A DNA stretch of 64,000 bases from Trebonia sp963773105 (lineage in GTDB: Bacteria; Actinomycetota; Actinomycetes; Streptosporangiales; Streptosporangiaceae): contig CAVZAA010000003.1 of assembly GCA_963773105.1 (NCBI GenBank), forward strand, positions 1,364,001-1,428,000, given 5' to 3'. The notes under the pieces were generated by a model. It was not told where the DNA came from, searched no databases, and worked only from the letters and a program-made list of their open reading frames with translations. Below, piece by piece: positions 50,918 through 59,980 of this stretch. A program made the position numbers and the translations under genes. Within the stretch, counting starts at the first letter, position 1. Each line of letters opens with the position of its first letter.

Positions 50918-53644
50918 ATGTCTGCGCTGCTGCATCGTGAGCGGGAGTTGGCCATTGCCGAAGGCGCGTTCGCCCGCCTGGGCAGCGGCGCGCCGATGGT
51001 GCTTGTGATCGAGGGCGGCCGCGGTTCGGGTAAGTCCGCGCTGCTGCAGGCCGTGCTCGGCCTTGCGCCTGACGCCGCACTGACGCTGCGCGCCAGGTGC
51101 CACGCCGCCGAGCGCGACTTCGACTTCGGCACGGTCAGCCAGCTCTTCGACCGGCTCGCCGACGCGGACCCGGACCACGTGCCCGGCTGCGCCGAGCAGG
51201 ACCTGCTGCGCGGCTACTATCGGCGCACCAAGACCCTCGCGGCAGCCCGGCCGATCATTATCGCCATCGACGATCTCCAACATACCGACAGCGGGTCCGC
51301 CCGGTGGTGCTCCTACCTAGCGCGACGCCTTGACGACCTGCCGGTCGCGCTGATCGTAGCCGTGGGCACCGACTCGGCCACGGGTCTGGGACCCGTCACG
51401 GAGCTGCACGACGAGCTGGCGGCACTACCGTACGCCCGCCGGCTGCGGGCCGAGCCGCTCGACGCCGCGGACACCGCGGAGCTGATGGCGGGCGTCTTCG
51501 GCCAGCAGCCCGATCCGGTGTTCGCGCTCCGGTGCCATGAGGCGGCCTACGGCAACCCGGCCATCCTCAAGGCGATCGCCGCGCGACTGTCGGCGACAGG
51601 CCTGGCGTCGGCCGCGGACGGCCAGGCGGCGGCCGACACCGCAGCCCGGGCCATCGCCGACGTGGTCCTGGACTGGGTCCGGCATTCCGACCCCGGCTCA
51701 GCCTCCCTCTTCGAGCAGTTCGCGGTGAGCCCTACCGGATCCCTGGAGACTGCGGCCATGGTGCTCGGCATCGGCGATGACGTCGCCGTCGCCGCCCGGG
51801 CGACGTTCCGCCGGTACGGCCTGCTGGCGGCCCGACCGCCCGACCAGTTCACCAACCCCGCGATGCGCGCGGCCGTTCTGGACCGGCTGTCCGTGCGGGA
51901 GCTGACCGACATGCACCGGCGGGCCGCGATCATGCTTTCCCGGATCGGAGCGTCGGCTACAACGGTCGCTGAGCACGTGATGTCGGCGGGCGCGCAGCGC
52001 GAGCCCTGGGCGCAGCCGGTGTTGCGACAGGCGGCGCGCGACGCCGAGGACAGCGGCGACTGGCACGCAGCGATACGGTACCTCAGCCGGGTCCTGCTGG
52101 AGCTGGATGACCAGGCCGCCATGTTGCCGGTGATCGCCAAGCTCGGTGCCGCCGAGTACCACTGCGATATGAAGGCCAGCCTGCAGCGCGTCCTCACCGT
52201 AGCGGAGCTGCCGACCGACGCGACCGCGAGCAGCGCCGCCCTTGCGGCACTGGCCGAGCCGGCGCTCACCCTGGAGTCCGCTGCCGCCGCCACCCGGTTC
52301 CGCCGGGCGGCCGCCCAGCTGGCTGACGCCCCCTCGGCCGACCGGGCGGCGCAGCTCCGGCTGGCCGCGCAGAGCCTGCTGTCCGGGCGGGAGACCGGCG
52401 TCCGGCCGGCTATGCGAAGGCTTCGGGAGGGCGGAGAGGACGCCGCGGCCCGCCAGCTGCTAACGGCTGCGGCACTGAGCGTCGCCGCGCGGGGCCGCAG
52501 CCGCGACGCGTGTGGCAGCCTCGCCAGGCGCGGCCTAGGCGTGGACCCGGCCCAGGGCAGCCACTCGCAGCCGTCCACCGCCGCGCTCGCCGCGCTCGCT
52601 CTCACCTGGGCCGGAGAGCTCGGCCCGGCAGCGGAAGCCTGCGGGCACGCGCTTGACCGTGCCAGGAATCAGGTATCGCTGACCACCCAGGCCCTCGCGC
52701 TCCTGGTCCGTGCGGAGACCGCCTACCTGCGCGGCAGGCTAGGCGCGGCAGCGGCCGACCTGCGGCAGGCTCACACCTTGTGCGAGCGGGCCGGAGCGGA
52801 CAGCCTGGGCGCGATCGCGACGTCAGTCCTCGTCCGTGTGCTGCTAGCGAACGGCGAGGATGACGCCGTCCCGCTGCTGGCGGGCACCCTCGACCCGAGT
52901 GCCGGCGGTCACGCGTTCATCACCGGCATCCGGCAGGAGAGCTGCGGCATGATCGCGGCCAGCCGGGGGGATCACCGGCAGGCGTTGCGCTTGTATCTGG
53001 ACTGCGGCCGGCGCCTCAGCGCGAACGGCCTACAGAATCCGGCGTGCTCCGCGTGGCGCAGCCGGGCCGTCGTCACGATGGTCGGTCTTGGCATGGTGTG
53101 GGAGGCGAGGACCCTCGGCGACGCCGAGGTTGAGCTGGCCAGGAGCTGGGGCGCGCCAGGTCCGCTCAGCCGGGCGCTTGCCGCCGCGGCGACGACCCGC
53201 GAGCTGCCGCAGCGGCTGGAAATGCTGAGCGAGGCTGTCAGCATCCTCGACGGCACGGAATGCCTTCTCGACCTGGCCCGCGCCCAGATCCGCTTCGGGC
53301 GGGCGCAACTCGAGGAGGGCGACAGCAGCGCGGCCCGCGCCGCCCTTGGCCGTGGTCTTGACATCGCGGTCTCCTGCGGGATGCGACGCCTCGCGGCTGC
53401 CGCGCGCCAGGTGCTCCAGGCCACGGGCGGCGGGACCGCCGCGCACAACGGGCAGACGGTCCTCACGGCGAGCGAGCTGCGGGTCGCCGAGCTAGTGATG
53501 CAGGGGCTGGGCAACCAGGAAGTGGCCGCGCAGCTCTCGATCAGCAAGCGCACCGTGGATACCCACCTCGGCCGCATTTACCGCAAGCTCCACATCAATG
53601 GGCGCAATCGCCTCCGTGAGGCACTCCGCGAGGCAGCCAGGTAG
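50918..53644 (+). CDS. LuxR-family (LAL-type) ATP-binding transcriptional regulator
   Basis: A 908-residue large LuxR regulator. The N-terminal AAA-type ATPase has Walker A GGRGSGKSALL (33-43) and Walker B PIIIAIDDLQHTD. The long middle is an alpha-helical, TPR-like array rich in Ala. The C-terminal LuxR HTH is VLTASELRVAELVMQGLGNQ followed by EVAAQLSISKRTVDTHLGRI and YRKLHINGR. Such LALs are usual cluster-situated activators. It closes the peptide cluster and is the best candidate to bind the repeated TGCGTAAT sites. GGAGGGG precedes the ATG by three bases. Confidence 0.93.
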   Translation: MSALLHRERELAIAEGAFARLGSGAPMVLVIEGGRGSGKSALLQAVLGLAPDAALTLRARCHAAERDFDFGTVSQLFDRLADADPDHVPGCAEQDLLRGYYRRTKTLAAARPIIIAIDDLQHTDSGSARWCSYLARRLDDLPVALIVAVGTDSATGLGPVTELHDELAALPYARRLRAEPLDAADTAELMAGVFGQQPDPVFALRCHEAAYGNPAILKAIAARLSATGLASAADGQAAADTAARAIADVVLDWVRHSDPGSASLFEQFAVSPTGSLETAAMVLGIGDDVAVAARATFRRYGLLAARPPDQFTNPAMRAAVLDRLSVRELTDMHRRAAIMLSRIGASATTVAEHVMSAGAQREPWAQPVLRQAARDAEDSGDWHAAIRYLSRVLLELDDQAAMLPVIAKLGAAEYHCDMKASLQRVLTVAELPTDATASSAALAALAEPALTLESAAAATRFRRAAAQLADAPSADRAAQLRLAAQSLLSGRETGVRPAMRRLREGGEDAAARQLLTAAALSVAARGRSRDACGSLARRGLGVDPAQGSHSQPSTAALAALALTWAGELGPAAEACGHALDRARNQVSLTTQALALLVRAETAYLRGRLGAAAADLRQAHTLCERAGADSLGAIATSVLVRVLLANGEDDAVPLLAGTLDPSAGGHAFITGIRQESCGMIAASRGDHRQALRLYLDCGRRLSANGLQNPACSAWRSRAVVTMVGLGMVWEARTLGDAEVELARSWGAPGPLSRALAAAATTRELPQRLEMLSEAVSILDGTECLLDLARAQIRFGRAQLEEGDSSAARAALGRGLDIAVSCGMRRLAAAARQVLQATGGGTAAHNGQTVLTASELRVAELVMQGLGNQEVAAQLSISKRTVDTHLGRIYRKLHINGRNRLREALREAAR

Positions 53645-53647
53645 TAC

Positions 53648-54541
53648 TCAGTCGACGGCGGGGAGAGACGGGCCCTGGAGGAGGGCGCCGCCGTCTATGG
53701 GGTAGACGCCGCCGGTCATGAAGCTGCCGGCCGACGAGGCGAGCAGCAGGGCCAGGCCTTTTATCTCCGATGGGTCGCCCATTCGGCCCAGCGGGACGAC
53801 CGCCTTCCACATCGACTCGGCCTCGGCCGAGGTGGGGCCGCCGCCGCCGAGGTTGGTCTTGAACGGGCCGGGCGCGATCGCGTTCACGCGGACGTTCCAG
53901 CGGGCCAGGTCGTGGGCCGCCTGCTTGGTGAAGTTGACTACGCCGGCCTTGGCGATCGCGTACGAGTACGGCGTGTACGGGTCGTTGCGCAGACCCGCGG
54001 TGGAGGCGGTGGTCACGATCGACCCGGACCGCTGGCGCTTCATGTGCTTGGCGGCGGCCTGGACGGTGTAGACGGCGCCGTGCAGGTTCACGTCGATGAG
54101 CGCGTTGTAGTCGGCCATCGACATGTCGTCGAGCCAGCCCTCGGGGAGCAGCGGGGGGCAGCCCCGGGCCACCCCCGCGTTGGCGAAGACGATGTCGATC
54201 CGGCCGTGCGCGGAGACGATGCGGTCGACCAGGGCGTGCACGGCCGTCGGGTCGCTCACGTCGAGTTTCCGGCCGCTGATGAGGGGCGGTGTCACCATCC
54301 CGCCGGTCTCATCCCTCTCAACGGCCGGCGGCTCTAGGCCGGCCTCCGCGCGGGCGCGGGCGGCCGCGTCGGCCAGCGACAGAACTGCCTTCTCGAGCGT
54401 CTCGCCGTTCCAGTCGGCTATCACCACGGTCGCGCCGGCCTCAGCCAGGACGGTCGCGAACGCGAAGCCGAGACCCGACGCTCCCCCGGTGACCAGCGCC
54501 ACCTGTCCCCGCACGTCGAACAGGTCGTCTACCACGCTCAT
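53648..54541 (-). CDS. short-chain dehydrogenase/reductase
   Basis: A 297-residue classical SDR. Cofactor motif VTGGASGLGFAFA (TGxxxGxG), NAG in VFANAGVARG, catalytic Ser in SIVTTAST and YSYAIAK (YxxxK), and the end SFMTGGVYPIDGG. An insertion of about 35 residues after beta-3 (AARARAEAGLEPPAVERDET) is unusual for the family. It is convergent with the LuxR gene and lies 47 bases after a sugar permease gene on the same strand, so it may oxidise the imported substrate. Confidence 0.9.
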   Translation of the reverse strand: MSVVDDLFDVRGQVALVTGGASGLGFAFATVLAEAGATVVIADWNGETLEKAVLSLADAAARARAEAGLEPPAVERDETGGMVTPPLISGRKLDVSDPTAVHALVDRIVSAHGRIDIVFANAGVARGCPPLLPEGWLDDMSMADYNALIDVNLHGAVYTVQAAAKHMKRQRSGSIVTTASTAGLRNDPYTPYSYAIAKAGVVNFTKQAAHDLARWNVRVNAIAPGPFKTNLGGGGPTSAEAESMWKAVVPLGRMGDPSEIKGLALLLASSAGSFMTGGVYPIDGGALLQGPSLPAVD

Positions 54542-54588
54542 CGGTTCAGCCTTTCACTCGTGCGTGACGGGAGGACGGTCCGGGCAGT

Positions 54589-55632
54589 TCAGGCGGTCCG
54601 CCTCCGCTTGAAGATGCGCTCGCGGGTCGCCTTCGGGATCGTGACCGCCGCGACCAGCGCGGCGCCGTAGAAGATCTGCTGGTAGTAGCTCTGCGTGCCG
54701 AGCAGCTCGAGTCCCACCGTGCCGGTCGCCAGGAAGTACACCGCGAATAGCGCGCCGACGGGGTTGATGCGCCCCGGCTTGATCGCGGTCGCGCCCAGGA
54801 AGACGGCCGCGTAGGCCGGGAGGATCAGGGTGCTGCCGGCCCCCGGGTCGACCGTCCCGTTGGTGCCCGCGTAGGCGATCCCGGCGATGGCGGCGATGCC
54901 CGCGCCCAGGATGTAGGCCCAGGACCGCTGCCGGGTCACCCGCACGCCGCTCAGCCGCGCCACCTCGCGGGACTGCCCGATCACGAGGGCCTTCTGCCCG
55001 ACCGGGGTGAAGCTAAGCACGTACCAGACGATGAGGAAGATGGCCAGGCCGTAATAGAACTCCAGCGGGATCTGCAGGAAGTCGTTGCCGAAGATCCAGT
55101 TCGACAGGTTGGTCGACACGATCCCGACGCTGTTGTTGCCGGAGATGATGTAGATGACGCCCTGGACGATGGTCATCGTGCCGAGCGTCACGATGAACGG
55201 GTCGTTGTCGAAGTACACGACGAAGAAGACGTTGACCAGGCCGACGATAAGCGCCGCGCCGATCCCTGCCAGGCAGGCGAGGAGCACCGGCCAATGGTGA
55301 TTCACGTTGAGCACGGCCAGGGTCATCGCGGACAGGCCGAGCGAGGAGCCGAGCGACAGGTCAACGAAGTCGCCCACCACGGTCGGCAGGATTACGGCCA
55401 TCACCAGGATGAACAGCACCGCCTGGCCGCCGAGGATGTTGGAGAGGTTCCCCATCGAGAGGAACGTCGAGGGCTCGGCCAGCCCGAACGCGACGATCAT
55501 GGCGGCGAAGACGATGACGATCACGTAGCGCTGAAGTCCCAGCCGCTGCATCACCGACCTCCGGGCCGCAACCGCCGGGTCGACCGGGCGCTCGGTTTCG
55601 ACTCCGGTGGCCGCTCCGTGTGGAGCGCTCAT
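54589..55632 (-). CDS. sugar ABC transporter permease (RbsC-like)
   Basis: The 347-residue permease has about ten hydrophobic helices and the BPD_transp_2 signatures: AVLFILVMAVILPTVVGDFVD, LSLGSSLGLSAMTLAVL, FNNDPFIVTLGTMTIVQGV (with FDNDPF here), GVRVTRQRSWAYILGAGIAA and GAGSTLILPAYAAVFLGATA. This is the ribose/xylose-type group. Its ATG overlaps the ATPase stop as ATGA. It is followed downstream by the SDR. Confidence 0.93.
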   Translation of the reverse strand: MSAPHGAATGVETERPVDPAVAARRSVMQRLGLQRYVIVIVFAAMIVAFGLAEPSTFLSMGNLSNILGGQAVLFILVMAVILPTVVGDFVDLSLGSSLGLSAMTLAVLNVNHHWPVLLACLAGIGAALIVGLVNVFFVVYFDNDPFIVTLGTMTIVQGVIYIISGNNSVGIVSTNLSNWIFGNDFLQIPLEFYYGLAIFLIVWYVLSFTPVGQKALVIGQSREVARLSGVRVTRQRSWAYILGAGIAAIAGIAYAGTNGTVDPGAGSTLILPAYAAVFLGATAIKPGRINPVGALFAVYFLATGTVGLELLGTQSYYQQIFYGAALVAAVTIPKATRERIFKRRRTA

Positions 55633-57299
55633 TTGCTGACCTCCCTGGTCTGCCGCAGCGCGGCGGCACTGATTGCTTCCTCGCTCAGTTCTTCGCCTGC
55701 GAGCTCGGCGGTCTGCCGCCCCTGGGTGATGACGATCACCCGGTCGCAGACCTCCGCCAGCTCACCGAACTCCGTTGTCACCCACAGCACCGCCATGTGA
55801 TGCAGGGCAGCGGCTGATTTCACGAACCGGTAGATGTCCCGTCTGGCGCCGACGTCGACCCCCTGCGTCGGCTCGTGCAGCAGCAGCAGCCTCGGCCGGG
55901 CGAGCAGCCACTTCGCCAGCAGCGCCTTCTGCTGGTTGCCGCCGGAGAAGGTCGAGACGGTGTTGTGCGCGAGCGGCGGCCGGATCAGGAACCGGTCGAT
56001 GGCCTCCCCCGCGAGCGTCACCAGCTCGCCGCGATGGAAGACGCCGCTGCGGTAATGCTCGTCTTCGACCAGCATGACGATGTTCTCCCACAGCGTCAGG
56101 GACTGGCTCAGCCCCTGCACCGCGCGGTCCGCGGGGACGAGGGCGATGCGCTCGCGCACGCTGCGCTGCGGGCTGAGCCCGCCGATGTCCAGTGTCTCGG
56201 CGCCCAGGCGCAGTGTCCCGGCGCCGGCCGGCTGCGCGCCGAACAGCAAATACGGCAGCTCCTCGGCCCCGGAGCCGATGAGGCCGGCCACGCCGAGGAT
56301 CTCGCCGGCCTCGATGCCGAACGACAGGTCGTGCACCCGCGTGTCGGTCAGGTGCTCGACCACGACGTTCTCGCCCGCCGCCACACCGCCGACGGACTCC
56401 ATCGCCGCCACCGTCAGCGCGACCGCGCGCTGGTCTTCGACCGGGGCGGCATTCGCCGGGACGCCGGCGTCCGGCCGGGCCGGCGCGCCGACGATGAGAT
56501 CGACCAGCTCGTGCTCGCGGATGTCGGCGGTGGCCTCCTCGCCCACGACCCGGCCGTCTCTGAGCACGACAACCCGGTCGGTGATCGCCTGCACCGCGGC
56601 CAGGTCGTGCGAGATGAACAGCACCGCCGCCCCCTCGGCCACGACCGTCCTGATGAGATCGAAGAGCCGCTCGACCTCCTCTTCCGGCAGGAACACGGTC
56701 GGCTCGTCGAGGACCAGCACCGAGTGGGTGCCACCGCTGCTGGTGCGGTACCGGCGGAGATCTTCGGCCGCCCGGACGATCGCCAGCCGCGCCTGGTCCA
56801 CCGGCACCAGGTCGCCCGTCCGCCGGTCGAGATCGAGTCTGACGTCGTAGCGGTTGAGAACGGCGGCGGCGCTGCGGTGCTCGGCGAGCCAGTTGATCGG
56901 CTTCCACGCGCGCAGGCCGCCGGCTATGCGCTGGCCGAGCGTCAGGTTCTCCAGGACGCTCAGCCCCGGCGCGAGCGCCAGGTTCTGGTACACGAAGCTG
57001 AGCCCGACCTCGCTCGCCTGGCCGGGAGGAAGCGGGAGCGGCATCTCCTGGCCGCCCACGAACAGGCGACCGCCCGGCTCCGGATCGTAGACGCCGGCCA
57101 GCACCTTCACCAGAGTCGACTTGCCCGAGCCGTTCTGGCCGAGCAGCCCGACCACCTCGCCCTGACCGATGCGCAGGTCCACCCGGTCGAGTGCACGGTT
57201 GCCGCCGAAATCCTTGGAGATATTGCGCAGCTCCACCGCAGGCGGAGCCGCCGGCTGCCCGCCGGTCTCACTCGGCGTTCCGCTGTCCGTGACCGACAA
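55629..57299 (-). CDS. sugar ABC transporter ATP-binding protein (RbsA-like, two NBDs)
   Basis: A 556-residue duplicated ATPase. NBD1 has Walker A LLGQNGSGKSTLVK and Walker B VLVLDEPTVFLPEEE, but its signature is degenerate (VPVDQARLAIVRA). NBD2 has a degenerate Walker A (GLIGSGAEELPY) and a good signature FSGGNQQKALLAKWL with LLLLHEPTQGVDVG. This split of intact motifs is the rule for RbsA-type proteins. The TTG at 57299 has AAGGAGG six bases upstream; no suitable ATG is nearby. Confidence 0.93.
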   Translation of the reverse strand: MSVTDSGTPSETGGQPAAPPAVELRNISKDFGGNRALDRVDLRIGQGEVVGLLGQNGSGKSTLVKVLAGVYDPEPGGRLFVGGQEMPLPLPPGQASEVGLSFVYQNLALAPGLSVLENLTLGQRIAGGLRAWKPINWLAEHRSAAAVLNRYDVRLDLDRRTGDLVPVDQARLAIVRAAEDLRRYRTSSGGTHSVLVLDEPTVFLPEEEVERLFDLIRTVVAEGAAVLFISHDLAAVQAITDRVVVLRDGRVVGEEATADIREHELVDLIVGAPARPDAGVPANAAPVEDQRAVALTVAAMESVGGVAAGENVVVEHLTDTRVHDLSFGIEAGEILGVAGLIGSGAEELPYLLFGAQPAGAGTLRLGAETLDIGGLSPQRSVRERIALVPADRAVQGLSQSLTLWENIVMLVEDEHYRSGVFHRGELVTLAGEAIDRFLIRPPLAHNTVSTFSGGNQQKALLAKWLLARPRLLLLHEPTQGVDVGARRDIYRFVKSAAALHHMAVLWVTTEFGELAEVCDRVIVITQGRQTAELAGEELSEEAISAAALRQTREVSK

Positions 57300-57329
57300 C
57301 GCACGCCTCCTTGTCTGCTCGTGGGGACG

Positions 57330-57365
57330 CGCTGAGTGGCGGGGCTGCCGCCCCGCCACTCAGCG
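57330..57365. other. 15-base-pair intercistronic hairpin
   Basis: CGCTGAGTGGCGGGG (57330-57344) pairs perfectly with CCCCGCCACTCAGCG (57351-57365) around a six-base loop. It lies between the binding-protein gene and the ATPase gene of the same minus-strand operon. It lacks a T-run. Such hairpins protect upstream binding-protein mRNA or partly terminate transcription, raising the ratio of binding protein to membrane parts. Confidence 0.8.
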
Positions 57366-57378
57366 CCGATGGATTTAA

Positions 57379-58701
57379 CTAGGGCTTGGCCGTCATCGCG
57401 CCGTTGAGCGTTGAAGCGGCGTGCAGCGCGCTGCCGGACAGGACCGGCAGCCCGAGCAGCGCGCGGAAGCCGTTGACCCAGTCATCTCCGAAGCCGCCGG
57501 TGGTGAGGACCTCGTCCGCGTTCTGCGGGGTGATGATCCGGTCCGGGCCGATGGCCTGGGTGTAGGGGATCGGCGGCAGCTTCTCCAGGCCGCGGACGGT
57601 CTGCAGGAACAGCAGGTAGCCGGTCCACGGCGGGGACTCGCTGACGTCGCTCTGGATGATCTGGCTGCCCGGGCTGGCGGTCTGCAGCTGGACGAACGGG
57701 GTACCGCCGCCGAAGGCGAGGTACGTCTTCACGTTGGTCCGGTGCGCGGCCTGAATGCCCGCGAGCACGTAGGTCAGCTCGCCCGCGTAGTCGGGGAACA
57801 GGACGGTCGCCTGCGGGTCCTTGAGCAGCTCGGAGGTCGTGGCGCTGGCGACCTGCGTCGCCCAGTCCGGCACCTCGACGTTCACCGCGGTCAGGGAGCA
57901 CTTGGGGCAGTCCGCCGCCAGCGTGCTCTGGATCGCGTTCTCCTCGATCGCGGTGGCCGGCCCGGTGGCGTACGACGTGATCGCGATGGCGTGGAACGGC
58001 TGCCCGTTGTGCTGCGCGACCGCCTGCTCGGCCGCCAGCTTGGCGTCGAGCGCGTACGGGTCATCGGTGTTGTATGTGGTCCCGGCCCGCTGGTCCTGCT
58101 GCGGCGTTCCCCCGTAGACGCCGACGACCAGGCCGGCCTTCTGCGCCTGGGCGATCGCCGGGGCGCTGGTCGACGGGTCCATCGCGCAGCCCATGGCGAT
58201 CGCGGCGTACCCCTGGTGGATCGCGTCCTCGATCGCGGCGTTGTGGTCCGCGGTCGCGCCCTGGTTCTCGAAGATCGTCGGCTTCATGCCCACCGCCGTG
58301 GCGGCCGCCGAGGCGGCCTGCGCGATCTCCGTGCAGGCGGCCAGCGCGCTGACGCCCGGGATGATCATGATCTTCTTCCCGGCCAGGTTCGAGATGCTGG
58401 GGATCTTGCCGCCATAGCTCGACCCGTAGTCGCTGAAGCTCGGCAGCCCCGCGTACTTGTTAACGTCGGCATTGAGCGAGGCGACGTTGGGGCCCGTGGT
58501 CGCCGCGTTGGAGGCCGGCGCCGTGCTCGGCGCGGCCGCGCTGGAGGTGGAGGTGGAAGGGGGAGTGCTTGACGTTGAGCTGGAGCTTGACGAGCAGGCC
58601 GCCAGGAGCAGCGCCGCCCCAACCGCCGTCACCCCGAACGCGACCCGCAGCGCCCGGGTATTAGGTCTGTCATGTCTGCTGTCTAGTCTGAAGCGTTTCA
58701 T
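57379..58701 (-). CDS. sugar-binding lipoprotein of ABC importer
   Basis: About 440 residues. A lipoprotein signal with lipobox LLAAC (Cys at about 36) is followed by a Ser/Thr/Pro/Ala-rich linker of about 50 residues, then a periplasmic-binding-protein type I fold (KKIMIIPGVSALAACTEIAQ, EDAIHQGYAAIAMGCAMDPS, AGLVVGVYGG, LAFGGGTPFVQL). It catches a sugar outside the membrane for the RbsA/RbsC pair downstream. ATG at 58701 or 58713 (used 58701, GAGGG nearby); the difference is four residues. The ligand cannot be read. Confidence 0.9.
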   Translation of the reverse strand: MKRFRLDSRHDRPNTRALRVAFGVTAVGAALLLAACSSSSSSTSSTPPSTSTSSAAAPSTAPASNAATTGPNVASLNADVNKYAGLPSFSDYGSSYGGKIPSISNLAGKKIMIIPGVSALAACTEIAQAASAAATAVGMKPTIFENQGATADHNAAIEDAIHQGYAAIAMGCAMDPSTSAPAIAQAQKAGLVVGVYGGTPQQDQRAGTTYNTDDPYALDAKLAAEQAVAQHNGQPFHAIAITSYATGPATAIEENAIQSTLAADCPKCSLTAVNVEVPDWATQVASATTSELLKDPQATVLFPDYAGELTYVLAGIQAAHRTNVKTYLAFGGGTPFVQLQTASPGSQIIQSDVSESPPWTGYLLFLQTVRGLEKLPPIPYTQAIGPDRIITPQNADEVLTTGGFGDDWVNGFRALLGLPVLSGSALHAASTLNGAMTAKP

Positions 58702-58713
58702 GCGCCCTCGCAT

Positions 58714-59092
58714 ATATCACACAGGGTTTAACCGGACCACGCCTGGTCACAGGGTTGTTCTCAGCCGGCAGGATTGTCAACATCCGCCCTGTTGTGATCG
58801 CGTCTCGGTCTGGTCACTATCGCCAGACACACATCGGCCGGCGCGGAATGTTGTCGCCACGGCACATTGTCACGCGGGAAACCGAACGAGTATTCAAAGA
58901 ATAATCATTATTCATGACCCTGATGGGCACTATAAATAGCCGCGATCATGGCCGCGAGCGTTGTGGGCCGGCACAGCCGGCCAGCCGCGATGCTGATCGG
59001 CGCACATATTGTCAACAAGTTGGGCCGAATTTAGGCTGAAGCGACGTCACCGAGCCGCGGTGACCGCGAACCGCATCGAGAGGCAGCTGCCC
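58714..59092. promoter_or_regulatory. divergent control region of importer and transketolase operons
   Basis: ATTGTCAACA occurs exactly twice (58773-58782, 59008-59017); the second extends to TTGTCAACAA, a TTGT-N2-ACAA operator-like palindrome. ATTGTCACG lies at 58866-58874. A perfect palindrome GAATAAT-C-ATTATTC (58899-58913) overlaps TATTC-AAA-GAATA (58891-58903). ACTATAAATAG at about 58929-58939 is a likely -10 region for the transketolase operon. No regulator gene is in the window. Confidence 0.6.
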
Positions 59093-59980
59093 ATGCCCGA
59101 CAACATCGTCACCTTGGATCGGGGCCGGCCGGTCACCGACACCGAGCTCCTGCGGCGGGCGGACTGGATCCGGCTGCAGACCATCGACTTGATCAGGCAG
59201 GCGGGACTGGGCCACTACTCCTCCACCTTCTCCTGCGCGGAGCTCGTCGCCACGCTGTACTACCGCGCGCTTCGACTGCGCCCGGACGAGCCGCGCTGGG
59301 CCGACCGCGACCGGTTCCTGCTCGGCAAGGGCCACGTGGCCACCGGCCTGTGGCCGGTCCTGGCCGACCTCGGGTTCTACCCGCAGGACTGGCTCAGGCA
59401 GTTCGGCAAGGTCGGCTCCCCGCTCAACGACCACCCGAACATGAAGCTGGCCCACGGCATCGACTTCTCGTCCGGGTCGCTCGGGCACAACCTCTCGGTC
59501 GGCGCCGGGATGGCCCTCGGGGCGCGGCTGACCGGCCGCGACTACCGGACCTTCGTCCTCACCGGCGACGGCGAGCTGCAGGAGGGCCAGGTCTGGGAGG
59601 CGGCGATGGCCGCCAGCCACTACAAGCTCGGGAACCTGATCGCGATCGTGGACGCCAACGGCTTCTCCGGGGCCGGCCCGACGTCGCAGGCGATCAACAT
59701 CGAGCCCCTCGGCAAACGGTTCGAGTCGTTCGGCTGGACGGTCAGGGAGATCGACGGGAACGACGTCCCCGCGGTCAGGTCCACCCTCGACGAGCTGCCC
59801 GACCCGTCGAGCGAGGAGCCAATCGTGATCATCGCGCGCACCCGCAAGGGGCACGGGGTCGAGTTCATGGAGAAGCAGCCGCAGGCCTGGCACCTGGGCC
59901 TGCTCAACGACGAGCAGTACGCCGACGTGGTGGCCGAGATCACCGCGCGGATGGCGTTGCTTGAGGGGGGCGCCCGATGA
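59093..59980 (+). CDS. transketolase, N-terminal (thiamine-diphosphate-binding) subunit
   Basis: A 295-residue protein equal to the first half of transketolase. The ThDP motif GDGELQEGQVWEAAMAASHY...NLIAIVDANGF (GDG-x(about 25)-N) and the His-rich GKGHVATGLWPVL and RKGHGVEFME are seen. Split transketolases act as alpha/beta subunits. The ATG at 59093 has GAGAGG about ten bases upstream; the frame opens earlier at 59009, inside the operator region. It overlaps the next gene as ATGA. Confidence 0.93.
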   Translation: MPDNIVTLDRGRPVTDTELLRRADWIRLQTIDLIRQAGLGHYSSTFSCAELVATLYYRALRLRPDEPRWADRDRFLLGKGHVATGLWPVLADLGFYPQDWLRQFGKVGSPLNDHPNMKLAHGIDFSSGSLGHNLSVGAGMALGARLTGRDYRTFVLTGDGELQEGQVWEAAMAASHYKLGNLIAIVDANGFSGAGPTSQAINIEPLGKRFESFGWTVREIDGNDVPAVRSTLDELPDPSSEEPIVIIARTRKGHGVEFMEKQPQAWHLGLLNDEQYADVVAEITARMALLEGGAR

